A stretch of DNA of 64,000 nt. It comes from Callorhinus ursinus (lineage: Eukaryota > Chordata > Mammalia > Carnivora > Otariidae). Within the stretch, counting starts at the first letter, position 1, and each line of letters begins with the position of its first letter. The stretch spans positions 53,376,055 through 53,440,054 of the forward strand of contig NW_020312828.1 in assembly GCF_003265705.1 (NCBI RefSeq), read 5' to 3'. Below are positions 12,046-23,800 of the stretch, piece by piece. Both the position numbers and the translations under genes were made by a program. The notes under the pieces are model-generated. The model was given only the letters and a program-made list of their open reading frames with translations, had not been told where the DNA came from and made no database searches.

Positions 12046-12236
12046 GGGATGCCTGGGTGGCTCAGTCAGTTAAGCATCTGCCTTCAGCTCAGGTCATAAA
12101 TCCCAAGGCCCCGGGATCAAGTCCTGCATGCGGCTCCTTGCTCGGCAGGGAGCCTGCTTCTTCCTCTGCCTGCCGCTCCCCCTGCTTGTGCTCTCTTTGT
12201 CTCTCCCTCTCTCTCTGACAAAATCTTAAAAAAAAT
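12046..12236 (+). mobile_element. Can-SINE (SINEC), sense
   Basis: Head GGGATGCCTGGGTGGCTCAG, B-box-like GGTCATAAATCCCAAGG, CT-rich tail and AAAATCTTAAAAAAAAT. It splits the ORF2 segment of the inverted-part L1 (L1 reading resumes after 12240), so it is younger than that element. No convincing exact target duplication. Confidence 0.9.
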
Positions 12237-13699
12237 AAAACACCTAACATCATCTTGATGAAAGAATAAATGCTTTTTTCCTAAGATTGGGAATGAAACA
12301 AGGATGTGTACTCTTACCACTTCTATTCAACATAATACTTGATATCTTTGCTAGTGCGGTAAGATAAAAAAAGGAATAAAAGGCATACAGATTGGAAAGG
12401 AAGAAGTAAAGCTGTCTATATTTACAGATAACCCAATGGTCTACATAGAAAATCCCAGGAGATCTCCAAAAACACCCTGAACTAATAAGTGAGTTTTACA
12501 AGATCATAGACTAAAGGTCAACAAAAAATCCATCATATTTCTATATGTTAGGAATAAACAATACCATTTACAATTGCTCAAAAATAAAATATTAAGAAAG
12601 AAATCAAAGAAGACTTAAATAAATGGAGAGACATAACCACATTCATGGATTGAAAGACAATATAGTAAGGATGTTAATTGCCCCCAAATGGGCTATAGCT
12701 ATAGTGCAATTAATATCAAAATCACAGATTCTTTGTAGCTAGAACTTTATAAAATTTATATGAAAAGCAAAGGAACTAGAATAGTCTAAACAACTTTGCA
12801 AATGAAAATAAAGTTGGAAGAATCAGACTACCAGATACTGACATATGTAGCTATAGTAATCAAAACAGTGGTATTGTTACTGACTGTGTGGTTTTGTCAG
12901 AATGATAGACACAAGGAGCAGTGGAACAGAAGAGAGTCCGGAACAGACCCACACCAGTATGGCAAACAAATTTTTGAGACAGATGCATAAGCAATTCAAT
13001 GAAGGAATTGGTCTGGGACAATTGAATATTCAGCAAATAATGTTGAAAAAATTAGACATTCATAGCAGAAAGGCCCTCAACCTAGACCTCCCAGCTTATA
13101 AAAAAGTTATCTCAAAATGGCTCATGAATCTGGATGTAAAATGTAAAACTACAAAGTTTTTGGGAAAAAAAAACAGGAAGAAATTTCTTTGACCTAGGGT
13201 TAGGGCAGAATTCAAGTGACAGCAAAGGTGCAATCTTTTTTTTTAAAAAGATGAATAAATTGGACTTTGTCAAAAATAAAAACTTGTTCTGAGAATGACC
13301 TGTTAAAAGAGATGAAAAAACAAGCCATAGAAAATACTTGCAATCGTTTATTAAATATAAAGAACTTTTCAGAATATATAAAGAACTTTCAAAATTCAAT
13401 AGAAAAAAATGGGCAAAAGACTTGGACACTTAAAGAGGCTGTAGGGATGGCAAATATGCACATGAAAAATGTTCAACATCATTTGCTATTAATAAGGAAG
13501 TGCAAATTGGAAGCTATAATGGCATACCACCCACACCTAGCTAAAAACATACCCATAATTTTGTGTGCTGATGATTATGTGGAGCAACCGGGAAATGTCA
13601 AATGTTTAGCTACTCTGGAAAAGTTTGTTGTATACTTTTATATTATCATACACCTCTCATTGGGAGTATTTATCACCTTATTTATATTTTCAGATAATT

Positions 13700-13815
13700 G
13701 TGTCCCTCAGTAGATTCTCTAATTACAGGGGGTCAGAAACCATGCCTATATTTGTCCACTTTTTTCATCCCAGGTTCTAGCATGATACCTGCACATAGTA
13801 CATATTTCTTTTAAT
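13700..13815 (+). mobile_element. LINE L2 3'-end fragment
   Basis: CCATGCCTATATTTGTCCAC, then TTCTAGCATGATACCTGCAC and ATAGTACATATTTCTTTTAA, the order of the L2 3' terminus ('...AGCACAGTGCCTGGCACATAGTA...'). Strongly diverged. Confidence 0.5.
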
Positions 13816-14965
13816 ACAAAAAAAAAACTATGCACATCTTGATAAAATTTATTTAACAAATCTTACTTCCGGAAGTAGTTTAGCTTCACTTTGTGGCAAA
13901 ATTAAGTAATCAGAAAGTTACCCAAAAATCGAATCTGCATATCATATGAACAATATTATAAGACTGCCAATGAGATTATATATACCATATAAAGAATAGA
14001 AAATATAATGATTAACAATATAAACTGGAGCCATTCTCAATAAGCTGTAGGAATTCCCCAACTGTAAGGATATTGCAAATGATCAAAAGTGATTAATGGG
14101 CCATTGAAAATTTTTTGTTAATGGTTCTCGAAGTATTTTTGAACTTGTTAGAAATGCAAATTATTGAGCCTCACCCAGTCTACTAAATGAGAGACTCAGG
14201 ACTCTGTCTAGCAATTTGTGTTTTAACAAACCCATCAGGTATTCCTAAAGCCCACTAAAATTTGAAAACCATTTTTCTACAGTTGACTTGGTTATTGGAA
14301 GACTGATTGGAAGAAGCAAGTGATTCTGTGGAGATTTGTATTATTTCCTTTGTTTCTTGCATTATATGTGTGTATAGTGTTCTCTGTGTTATCCTCTCTT
14401 CTGTTCCTCACCTTTTTCCCCATTTCATTTTTTTTTTTTTTTTGCAACTCTGTTTTCCCTTGATGCCAAAATAAAGAACTGAGGTATACAAGTATGTTTT
14501 GTATATTGAATGGAATGTTTTTCCCTTGGTAATTTTAAAATTAGTATATATGTAGAAATATAGTATATATACATACATACATACTACCTTTCTCGGAAGT
14601 CAGACTGAATTTATTTGATTTATAGTAGTTGCCCTCAAAAGCTTTTCTTAAAAACTTTTTTTTTAAGAGAAAGGAGATGGAAGTGGGTCAGTGGTCTTTA
14701 AAAAGAGAAATTCTGTATATCTACACACACACACACGTTCATATATATGCCTCTCTCTCTCTTTCTATGTATATATGTATATTTGTATTTCTTTTTGCAC
14801 TCAATTGTAATAACCACAATGGGGGTGTAGATGGTGTGAGCTTTGTATTATAATGGGCATAGTAGAAAACAAGAATAATATTAAGTCCTCCGTTCTACAT
14901 TTATTGCTTCTTAATATAAAAATCTGATTAATAGAAAGATTTTGATGCTTAGAAAGTTAAATTAG
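13816..14965. other. Intergenic with short AT and CA simple repeats
   Basis: Unique AT-rich DNA. T-run near 14429-14443, (CATA)n at 14570-14583, (CA)n at 14721-14735 and a CT-rich stretch at 14752-14766. The frame at 14629-14853 is built from these simple repeats and is not a gene. Confidence 0.55.
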
Positions 14966-15151
14966 GGGGCATCTGGGTGGCTCAGTCGGTTAAGCATCTG
15001 CCTTTGGCTTAGGTCATGATCCCAGGGTCCTGGAATCGAGTCCGGTGTTAGGCTCCCTGCTCAGTGGGGAACCTGTTTCTCCCTCTCCCTTTGCCCGTCT
15101 CCCTGCTCATGCTCTCTCTCTCAAATAAATAAATAAAATCTTTTTTTAAAA
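14966..15151 (+). mobile_element. Can-SINE (SINEC), sense
   Basis: Head GGGGCATCTGGGTGGCTCAG, GGTCATGATCCCAGGGTCC, CT-rich tail, (AAAT)n and poly-A. Exact 13-bp target duplication AAAGTTAAATTAG at 14953-14965 and 15152-15164. Confidence 0.95.
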
Positions 15152-15164
15152 AAAGTTAAATTAG

Positions 15165-15738
15165 AACCATATCACAGCAAACTATTTCAGCTGCAAATGA
15201 ATGAATTCCAGTGGGGTCAATTGCATGTCCACTGTTTAATATAAGAAAACAAGCATTATAAGAACATACAACATACAACTCATTTTCAGGTCTTTAGGTC
15301 CTGGAGGATTTCCTCTACCTCAAAAAACTGCTGCCACCAAAACAACTTGGAGACAGTAATTTGGCAAATAAGTCACTGATAGAGAAATGTCTACTTGCAG
15401 ATGTTCAAGTAAAACTGAACTTTTCCAAGTAGAGAATGGACACTAACTTTGAAGAAATCTGAGTTTATACCTAAGTAACTTGAGAGATACACTACTAAGA
15501 GATCCTTTGTGAATTCAAATCTTTTATAGGGAACTTAAATATTACATGAAAACATGGGTAAGAATTATTTGAATATGTGATTTTATCAGGTGAATGACCA
15601 AAAAGTTAAGATTTATCAAATAGCATATTCTTTAAAATCTAGGTAACAATATCTACCATAATATATCAATTTCAAATCAGTTTGAAGTTCTCCAGAATGT
15701 TAACTATAGCCAGTAGTTTTAAGAATTGGACTCAAATG
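15165..15738. other. Intergenic, no recognised feature
   Basis: Unique-looking sequence between two SINEs. No open frame of note and no repeat that I can name. Confidence 0.4.
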
Positions 15739-15931
15739 GGGGCGCCTGGGTGGCTCAGATGGTTAAGCGTCTGCCTTCGGCTCAGGTCATGATCCCAGGG
15801 TCCTGGGATTGAGTCCCGCATCGGGCTCCCTGCTCGGTGCAGAGCCTGCTTCTCCCTCTCCCTCTGCCATTTCCTCTGCTTGTGCTCTCTGGCTCTCTGT
15901 CAAATGAATAAAATCTTAAAAAAAAAAAAAA
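15739..15931 (+). mobile_element. Can-SINE (SINEC), young, sense
   Basis: Near-consensus head GGGCGCCTGGGTGGCTCAG and body (GATCCCAGGGTCCTGGGATT), ending in an uninterrupted A-run. Exact 18-bp target duplication AAGAATTGGACTCAAATG at 15721-15738 and 15932-15949. The long perfect duplication and clean tail mark it as one of the youngest insertions here. Confidence 0.96.
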
Positions 15932-15949
15932 AAGAATTGGACTCAAATG

Positions 15950-16845
15950 ACCACTGATTTTAGATCCAATTTCACTGTTTTATGTGTCATACTTAGTATG
16001 ACAGAGAGAACCAGAGAAAACGCAGTCCATTGGTTGATAATTCCTCAATGTAACCCCCACCCCCAATCTGACCAAAAAAAAGTACTGGGATAAATGATCA
16101 TAATTCTTGTGAGGGGAATCAAAGTTGGGAGTTTCCAGATAAAAATGACCAAAGAAAAACTATAAAAATTGTCTTGCCACCAAAGAACTTCAAATAGCAT
16201 GATATGTATGTGATGATTTAAGGGAACTAAGAGCAGTGAGGAAATAGACGTGCTACCAAAGATGTGGTTGTACCTTAAGTGGCACCCAAGAATCAGAACT
16301 CTGGTGCTTGCCTAAATGCAGTCTTATAAATATTAGAATGAGAGGGAGTTTTAAAATATGAATTGAAGATGTAAAAATAATTGAATACAACATTGGTTTT
16401 TTTACTTCATTTTGGAGGGTATTTCATCTTTCTGCATGAGACTTCTCTATAAAGATTTTTCCACAAGGAAGTATTTATTAGTCTAAAGAGAATCATAATG
16501 GAGTATCTTGTGTTAATAATTACATCCTAATTTAGTTAGTAACTTTAAATTTGCACTTAATTTTCTATTAACAGATCTCAAATGTTCGTGAACTAATACT
16601 GGAATTCATATTTTTAATAGTCATTGATCAGAAATGAAAAAGCTTGATTTTCAATTATATTTTTTTCCTCCAACAAGCTTATAGAAGTACGCCACCTAGA
16701 GTAAATTTTATGAGTTTTAAAGTATAAAACTGTTGGGCTGATTTAATGTTATTTTAAACCCCAGAAAGTAGGCATATCTTAATCAAAATAAAACTAAATA
16801 ATATAATTGTGGATTTTTTTATATATGTTGTTTTCACATGTGACT
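15950..16845. other. Intergenic, no recognised feature
   Basis: AT-rich unique sequence. No gene or clear repeat recognised. Confidence 0.4.
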
Positions 16846-16979
16846 TTTTTTTTTTGTTTAAGTAGGCTCTACGCCCAGTGTGGAGCCCAACCTGGGGCTC
16901 AAACTCATGATCCTGACATCAAGACCTGAGTTGAAATCAAGAGTTGGACACTTAACTAACAGAGCCACTCAGGTGCCTC
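16846..16979 (-). mobile_element. Old Can-SINE relative, antisense
   Basis: T-run, then AGGCTCTACGCCCAGTGTGG, ATCAAGAGTTGGACACTTAA and GAGCCACTCAGGTGCC (reverse of the head). It lacks the CT-rich tail of the younger copies and matches the older SINEC form with the 'TTGGACACTTAAC' block. GTGACTT occurs on both sides, possibly a decayed target duplication. Confidence 0.85.
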
Positions 16980-17340
16980 TACGTGTGACTTAATATTGCT
17001 GTATATAAGACAATATTTTTGTTAATAGTTTCAGAAAGGCAGTTTACTTAATAAGTCCTCTTGAGATGGATAACAAATCAAGTTCAAGAATTACACTTTT
17101 TAAAACCTGATTCAATGACATTAGGGCTGATTTTAATATGTTATTACCAACTAAAATAATTATGGAAATATTTGAGAGATATTATAAATCATGACTTATA
17201 TACACAGAAAGAGTAAAAATTTATCTTGGTGCATTCAATGAATTTTTTAAGTATAATTTTAGAAGTCACAGCTGTTGAGTAAGCTTTCGTGCTAGAGGTC
17301 TGAACATACAAGTAGGTAGAGTTTTTCAAATGCTAATAAA
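16980..17340. other. Intergenic, no recognised feature
   Basis: AT-rich unique sequence. Nothing recognised. Confidence 0.4.
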
Positions 17341-17354
17341 AAGTGAATGGAGGG

Positions 17355-17549
17355 GGCGCCTGGGTGGCTCAGTTGGTTAAGCAACTGCCTTCGGCTCAGG
17401 TCATGATCCTGGAGTCCCGGGATGGAGTCCCACATCAGGCTTCCTGGTCGGCAGGGAGTCTGCTTCTCCCTCTAACCCTCCCCCCTCTCATGCTCTCTCT
17501 CTCTCATTATCTCTCTCTCTCAGATAAATAAATGAAATCTTAAAAAAAA
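17355..17549 (+). mobile_element. Can-SINE (SINEC) at the 5' junction of an L1
   Basis: Head GGCGCCTGGGTGGCTCAG, CT-rich tail, poly-A. Exact 14-bp duplication AAGTGAATGGAGGG at 17341-17354 and 17550-17563. The inner 10 bp AGTGAATGGA occurs a third time at 17797-17806, at the far end of the adjacent L1. Confidence 0.95.
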
Positions 17550-17560
17550 AAGTGAATGGA

Positions 17561-17796
17561 GGGGGGGAGTTGGAGGGGCAGACGAACCATGAGAGACAAT
17601 GGACTCTGAAAAACAAACTGAGGGTTCTAGAGGGGAGGGGGGTGGGGGGATGGGTTAGCCTGATGATGGGTATTAAAGAGGGCACGTTCTGTGTGGAGCA
17701 CTGGGTGTTATACGCAAACAATGAATCATGGAACACTACATCAAAAACTAATGATGTAATGTATGGTGATTAACATAACAATAAAATAAAATTAAG
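17561..17796 (+). mobile_element. Severely 5'-truncated young L1 3' UTR
   Basis: Contains the carnivore L1 3' UTR landmarks: ACCATGAGAGACAATGGACT, AAACTGAGGGTTCTAGAGG, AGCACTGGGTGTTATACGC, CATGGAACACTACATCAAAA and a terminal AACAATAAAATAAAATTAAG. The target duplication AGTGAATGGA lies at 17797-17806 and before the SINE at 17342-17351 (also at 17551-17560). Confidence 0.92.
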
Positions 17797-17837
17797 AGTG
17801 AATGGAAAGAACCCTTTATTGGTTTTTTTCTTTCCTT

Positions 17838-17979
17838 TTTTTTTTTTTAAAGATTTTATTTATTTGACAGAGAGATACAGCTAGAGAGGGAACACAAGGA
17901 GGGAGCTCAATCCCAGGACCCTGGGATCATGACCTGAGCTGAGGGCAGACGCTTAATGACTGAGCCACCCAGGCGCCCC
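17838..17979 (-). mobile_element. Can-SINE (SINEC), antisense, internally shortened
   Basis: T-run, AAAGATTTTATTTATTTGAC, ACCCTGGGATCATGACCTG and terminal GAGCCACCCAGGCGCCCC. The middle, including the usual 'CTCCCTGCTGAGCAGGGAG' block, is partly missing. Confidence 0.92.
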
Positions 17980-18033
17980 AGGGTTTCTTATGGTTTTTCA
18001 GGTGGGACAGGAAGCATATAAAAGCAAGTTTTA

Positions 18034-18238
18034 TTTATTTATTTTTAATTTTTTTTAAGATTTTATTTATTTATTTGACAGAGAGAGAGCACAACAGGGG
18101 GAGCGGCAGGCAGTGGGAGAGGGAGAAGCAGGCTCCCCACTGAGCAGGGAGCCTGAGGCAGGGCTTGATCCCAGGACCCTGGGATCATGACCCAAGACAA
18201 AGACAGCCACCCAACAACTGAGCCACCCAGACACCCCT
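18034..18238 (-). mobile_element. Can-SINE (SINEC), antisense
   Basis: Starts with (TTTA)n and T-runs, then AGGCTCCCCACTGAGCAGGG, GACCCTGGGATCATGACCC and GAGCCACCCAGACACCCC. Near-matching target duplication AAAAGCAAGTTTTA (18020-18033) versus AAAAGAACAAGTTTTA (18239-18254). Confidence 0.93.
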
Positions 18239-20009
18239 AAAAGAACAAGTTTTAAAATTTATTTATTGACAAAACACTGTAAGATGTTGAGACTTATAGG
18301 TTTCTTCAACTAGACAGTGTTAAAAAGCATTATTTTTTTCTTTTTTCCCCAGCTTTATTGAAATGGAAGTGACATATAACATTGTATAAGTTTAAGGTGT
18401 ACAATGTAATGATTTGATTTATTATCCTAGCAACTTTCAGGTATACAGTACATATTATGTACATGCTGTTCGTTAGATCCCTAGAACTCATCTTATAATT
18501 CAAATTCTGTGCCCTTTGACCAATATCTTCCTATTTCCCCCGGCCTCTAGCCCTGGTAATTATCAATCTACTCTCTGTTTCATGAGTTTGACATTTTTAG
18601 GTTCCACATGTAAATGAAATCATACTGTATTTGTCTTTCTCTGACTTATTTCACTTAGCATAATGCCCTCAGGGTCCATCTATGTTGTCACAAAAGGCAG
18701 GATCTTCTCCTTTTTTCTTATAGCTGAATTATATACACACACCACATTTTCTTTGTCCATTCATCCATCTGTGAACACTTAGGTTCTTTCCATGTCTTGG
18801 CTATTATGAATAATGCTGCAGTGAATATGGGGGTGCAGATATCTCTTCATTACATTTGGATATAGTTTTGGATATATACTCAGAAGTAGAATTGATGGAT
18901 CATATGGTAGTTCTATTTTTAATTTTTAAAGGAACCTCCACTTCCATAATGACTGTACCAATTTACATTCCTACTGATAGTGCACTAGGGTCCCTGTTCT
19001 GCCACATCATCTCCAGCATTTATTATTTCTGGTATTCTGATGACAGCCATTCTAACAGGTGACTGTGGTTTTGCTTTGCATTTCCCTGATTAGTGATATT
19101 GATATTGATATGTACTTGGTATGTCTTCTTTAGAAAAATTCAGATTCTTTGCCCATTTAAAAAAGTTTTTTTTTTTTTTTTTTGCTGTTGAGTTGTAGGA
19201 GTTCCTTATATAATTTGGATGTTAACCTCTTATCAGATGTATGGTTTACAAATATTTTCTCCCATTTTTTAGGTTGCCTTTTTATTTTGTTGATTGTTTT
19301 GCTGTGCAGAGCTTTTTAATTTGATGTAGTCTCACTTGTTGAGTTTTTGTTTTTGTTGCCTGTCCCTTTGACGTCATATCCAAAAAAATCATTGCCAATG
19401 CTGACACCAAGGAAATTTCAGTACTTTGTTGAATAGCAGTGGTAAGAGTGGGCACCCTTGTCTTGTTCCTGATTTTAGTGGGAAGGTTTTCAATTTTTCA
19501 CTGCTGAGTATGATGTTATCTCTGTGTTTGTCAGGTATGGCCTTTATAATGTGAGGTATATTCCTTCTATACCCTACTTGTTGAGCGTTTTTATCGTGAA
19601 AGAATTTTGAATTTTTTTCAAAAAAAATTCCACTTGATTATGGTGTATGGTCCTTTTAACATGCTTTTGAATTCAGTTGCTAGTATTTTGCTAGTATTTA
19701 GTTGCTAGAATTTTTGCATGTGTATTCATCACAGATACTGGCCTATAGTTTTCTTTCCTTGTGGTATCCTATTCTGGCTTTGGTATCAAAATAGTGCTGG
19801 CCTTGTAAAAATGGATTTGGGAATGTTCTCTCTTCTTCAAATTTTTGGAAGAGTTAGAGAGTATCAGGATTAATTACTTAAATGTTTGATAGAAATTACT
19901 AGTGAAGCCATCTGGTCCTGGACTTTTTTTTGTTGAGAGGTTTTTGATTATTGAGTCAATCTTCTTGCTGGTAATTGTGATCTGTTACAATTTTCTAGTC
20001 ATGATTTAG

Positions 20010-20091
20010 GTTTTTTTAAAATTTAATTTAATTTTATTATGTTAGTCACCATAGAATACATCATTAGTTTTTTATGTAGTGTTCCATGATT
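20010..20091 (-). mobile_element. 82-bp L1 stub with target duplication
   Basis: T-rich start and TTATTATGTTAGTCACCATA...TTTTTTATGTAGTGTTCCATGA on +, the extreme 3' end of a young carnivore L1. Flanked by ATGATTTAG at 20001-20009 and 20092-20100. It interrupts the older L1, which reads on continuously across the duplication. Confidence 0.88.
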
Positions 20092-20369
20092 ATGATTTAG
20101 TTTTAATAGGCTGTGTGTTTCTATGAATTTATCCATTTCTTCTAGGTTGTCCCATTTGTTGGTGTCTGATTGTCGTTGGTAGTCTCTTATGATTCTTTGT
20201 ATTTCTCTGGTATCAGTTGTAATCTCTCCTCTTTCATTTATGGTTTTATTTACTTGAGTCCTCCCTCTTTTCTTCTCAGTAAGTCTACCTACAGGTTTGT
20301 GAATTTTGTTTGTCTTTTCACAAAACCAAGTCTTCATTTTGTTGATCTTTTTGATTGTTTTTCTATTCT

Positions 20370-20526
20370 TTTTTTTTTAAGAGAGAGCACATGTGTGCAC
20401 ATGAGTTGGGGGGGAGGGGCAGAGAGAAAAGGAGAGACTCAGGGCTTGATCTCACCACCCTGAGATCATGATCTGAGCTGAAATCAAGAGTCAGATGCTT
20501 AACTGATTGATCCACTCAGGTGCCCA
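20370..20526 (-). mobile_element. Older Can-SINE, antisense
   Basis: T-run, purine-rich part, ACCCTGAGATCATGATCTG, AATCAAGAGTCAGATGCTTA and terminal CCACTCAGGTGCCC. Exact 14-bp target duplication TGTTTTTCTATTCT at 20356-20369 and 20527-20540. Confidence 0.93.
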
Positions 20527-20666
20527 TGTTTTTCTATTCTCTATTTCATTTCTCTATTTCTATTTTCTATTCTCTATTTCTCTATTGATCTTCCATTTCT
20601 GTACCTCTTTGTTATCTTCTTACTTCTGCTAACTTTGGGCTTAGCTTATTCTACTTTTTCTAGTTC

Positions 20667-20846
20667 ATTTTATTTTTTTTTAAGATTTTATTTATTTCAG
20701 ATATGGGGGTGGGGGGAGAGAGAGCATGCCTGAGTGAGGGGGAGGGGCAGAGAGCCTGATGAGGGGCTGGATTCTAGGACCCTGGGATCATGACCTGAGC
20801 TGAAGGCAGAAGCTTACTTGAGCCACCCAGGCTCCTGCCCCCTTTA
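20667..20846 (-). mobile_element. Can-SINE, antisense
   Basis: TTTTTTTTAAGATTTTATTT, purine-rich middle, GACCCTGGGATCATGACCTG and GAGCCACCCAGGCTCCTG. Target duplication TCTAGTTC at 20659-20666 and 20847-20854. Confidence 0.93.
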
Positions 20847-23800
20847 TCTAGTTCCTTAAGGTGTGAAGTTAGGCTATTTATTTGAGATCTTTCTCTTTTC
20901 AATGTAAGCACTTACGGTTATAAAATTTCCTTTTAGCATTACTTTTTCTGCATTTCATACATTTTGGTAGGTTGTGTTTCCAATATCATTTGTTTCAAGA
21001 TATTTTCTAGTTTCCCTTTGATTTCATCTTTGAATCGGTTTTTCAGGAGTGTGTTTAATTTTCATGTATTTGTGAATTTTCCAGCTTTTCTCCTGTTCCT
21101 TATTTCTAGTGTCATATTACTGTGTTTGGAAAGGATTCTTGGTATGATTTCAATCTTCTAAATTTGGTAAGATTTGTTTTATGACCTAACGTATAGATCT
21201 AGTCTAGAGAATGTTTCATGTGCACCTGAAAACAATATGTGTTCTGCTGTTGTTGAATGGAATGTATATTTCTGTTATGTCTTTTTGTATGAAGTGCGAT
21301 TTAAGTTAAGTGTTTCCTTATTAATATTTTGTCTGCATGGTCTACCCATTGTTGAGAGTGGGATATTGAAGTTTCCTATTATTATTGTGTTCTTGTTTAT
21401 TATTCCCTTCAGATCTGTTAGTATTTGCTTATATTTAGATGCTCTGATGTGGGGTACATATATATATTTGTAATTGTTATATATTTTTGATGAATTAACC
21501 CCTTTATCATTATATAATAACCTTCTTGGTTTCCTGTTACATTTTTTGACTTGGAATCTGTTTTGTCTGATTAAATGTAGGTACACCTGCTCTTTTTTGG
21601 ATTTCCTTTGAATGGAATCTTTTTCTGTCCTTTCACTTTGAGCCTCTATGTGTTCTTGAAGTTGAGTTGTGTCTCTTTAGGAATCATATAGTTGGGTCTT
21701 GTTTTTTTTTTAACCATTGAGCCACCCTATGCCTTTTGATTGGAGAATTTAATTTATTTACATTTAAAGAAATTATAGAGAGAGAAGGACTTACATCTTT
21801 TTTATTGTTTTCTGGCTCTTTTGTAGTTCATTTGTTTCTTTTCTCTTCTCTTCCTTTGTGAATTGATGATCTTCCATGGTGGTGTCCTTTGATTCCCTTC
21901 TTTTTATGTTGTATGTATCTACTCTAGGTTTTTGTCTTATGCTTATCCTGAGGCTTACATGAAACATCTTGTAGATATAACAGTCTATTTTAAGCTGATA
22001 GCAACTTAACTTAGATTGTATATAAAAATTCTACCCTTTTTCTCCTTCCTCTCACATATATTTTTGATGTCACCATTCATATCTTTTTATATTGTATATC
22101 TGTGAACAAATTTTTGTACCTACAGATATATTTAATACTTTTTTTCTTTAACCTTTATCATAGAATTAAGTAATTACCACACCATCATATTACAGTATTA
22201 GAATATTTCAAATCTGACTACAGACTTACCTTTACCAGTTTATTATATATTTTCATGTGTTTCCATATTACTAATTAGTGTCCTTTTGTTTCAGCTTGAA
22301 GAACTCCTTTCAGCTTTTCTTGGAAGGCAGTTCTCGTAGTGATGAATCCACACAGCTTTGGTTTGTTGGGAAGGTGTTTATCTAACATTCATTTCTAAAG
22401 GATGACTTTGCCAGGTAAAGTATTCTCGGTTGGCAGTTCTTACCTTTCAGCACTTTGAATATATCATTTCACTCTCTCCAGGCCTGCAAGTTCTCAGCTG
22501 AGAAAACCACTGATAGCCTCATAGGGATTCCCTTGTATAAGGGAAATTATTTTCCTCCTATGCTTTTAAAATTCTCTTTGTCTTTGATTTTAGACAGTTT
22601 TATTATGATGTATCTTGAGAAGATTGTTTTGGATTGAAATTTGGGGAGCCTATTATCTTCATGAATTTTGATGGCTAAATCCTCCCCCAGTTTTGGGAGG
22701 TTCTCAGACATTATTTCTTTATGCAAACGTTCTCCTCCTTCTCCCCCTCTTTTCTCTTTGGGACTTCATTGATACATAAATTGTTTCCCTTAATGATGTT
22801 TCATAATGTTCTAGGCTTTCTTCATTCTTTTTCATTTTTTACTTTTCCTTATCTGACAGGATAATTTCAAATGATCTGTCTTTGAGTTTACTCTATTTCT
22901 TTTGCTAGGTTGGTACAATCTCCTGTTGAAGCTTTTATCGATTTCCTCAGTGCAGCCATTGTATTCTACAGTTCCAAAATTGGTCTTTGATTCTTTTTTA
23001 TGTTTTCTATCTCTTTGTTGAAATTTCTCATTTTGTTTTTATATTACTTTCTTGGTTTTATTAATTGTCTATATTTTTTGTAGCTTCGTGAACATCTTTA
23101 TAACAATTATTTTGATTTTTTTATCAGGCAATTCCTGGATCTCCATTTCTTTGGCATCATTTACTGGAAATTTACTGTGTTCCTTTGATGGTGTCATGTT
23201 TCCCTGATTCTTCATGATCCCAGTAGCCTTGCATAAGTGTCTGTAAAATTGAAGAAGGAGTCTACCGCTTCCAGACTTTATGGACTGACTTTGGTAAGGA
23301 AACACCTTTACTGTGTTGGGGGGCATGCTGGAATATGATATGGGAACTGTTGGTTTAGGGTACCAAGTGCAGGTATGTGTGGTGGCTCTGAGCCTTTTGG
23401 GGCATGATTTCTCAGTGGCTCAGCTGGTGGAGTCCATAACATCTATAACTATGTGGCCCTTGATGAGCATTGTGGGGAATCTGCATTGGCTGCAAAGACT
23501 TCTGGTTCCTCAGCAGCAGTTCCAGGTCCAGTGGCTAGGGACCAGAGCAGGTAATGGTAGTTGTTAGAGCTAGTGGTATACATACCTTTCTCTGGGATCC
23601 AACTGCAGGTTCCAGTGTAGTGACAGGGGCTGGTTGCAGACGTACACATAGTGTCAGAGGCCAGGGTAAGCAGCAAGAGCCAAGGCCAACTGTGGATGTA
23701 CTGGCAGCTGTGGGGGCCCTGAGTCAGTGGGAACTCCCATGGCTGCAGGATCTTGCCTCTGGTGTACATATTGCAGTGGTGGTTGGTGATGGGAGTCAGC

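Larger units (their letters stand above)
11095..13690 (-). mobile_element. Old L1 with inverted 5' segment (composite, with two SINE insertions)
   Basis: Left part (11095-11818, minus strand): L1 3' UTR and ORF2 C-terminus (frame words YIHTMEYYLARKRNELL in 11696-11914). Right part (about 11819-13690, plus strand): ORF2 from the region before the reverse transcriptase active site to near the C-terminus. It includes an RT segment near 12300-12360 ([16 protein letters not shown]) and WFCQNDRHKEQWNR at 12894-12938, ending near 13620 (ATLEKFVVYF). The RT core is broken: the active-site stretch near 12420 reads FTDNPMV, lacking the usual paired Asp. The 5' end of the plus part abuts the 5' end of the minus part, the geometry of twin priming. 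SINEs interrupt it at 11179-11348 and 12046-12236. Confidence 0.75.

Noticed and set aside
13267..13713. 148-codon plus-strand frame
   Set aside because: It is the decayed C-terminal part of L1 ORF2 in the inverted-segment L1 and has no start or context of a gene.
15739..15931. tRNA-like A/B-box sequence in SINE heads (this and other copies)
   Set aside because: These are tRNA-derived SINE promoters, not tRNA genes. The 3' half does not fold as an acceptor/T-arm and each copy has a SINE tail and target duplications.
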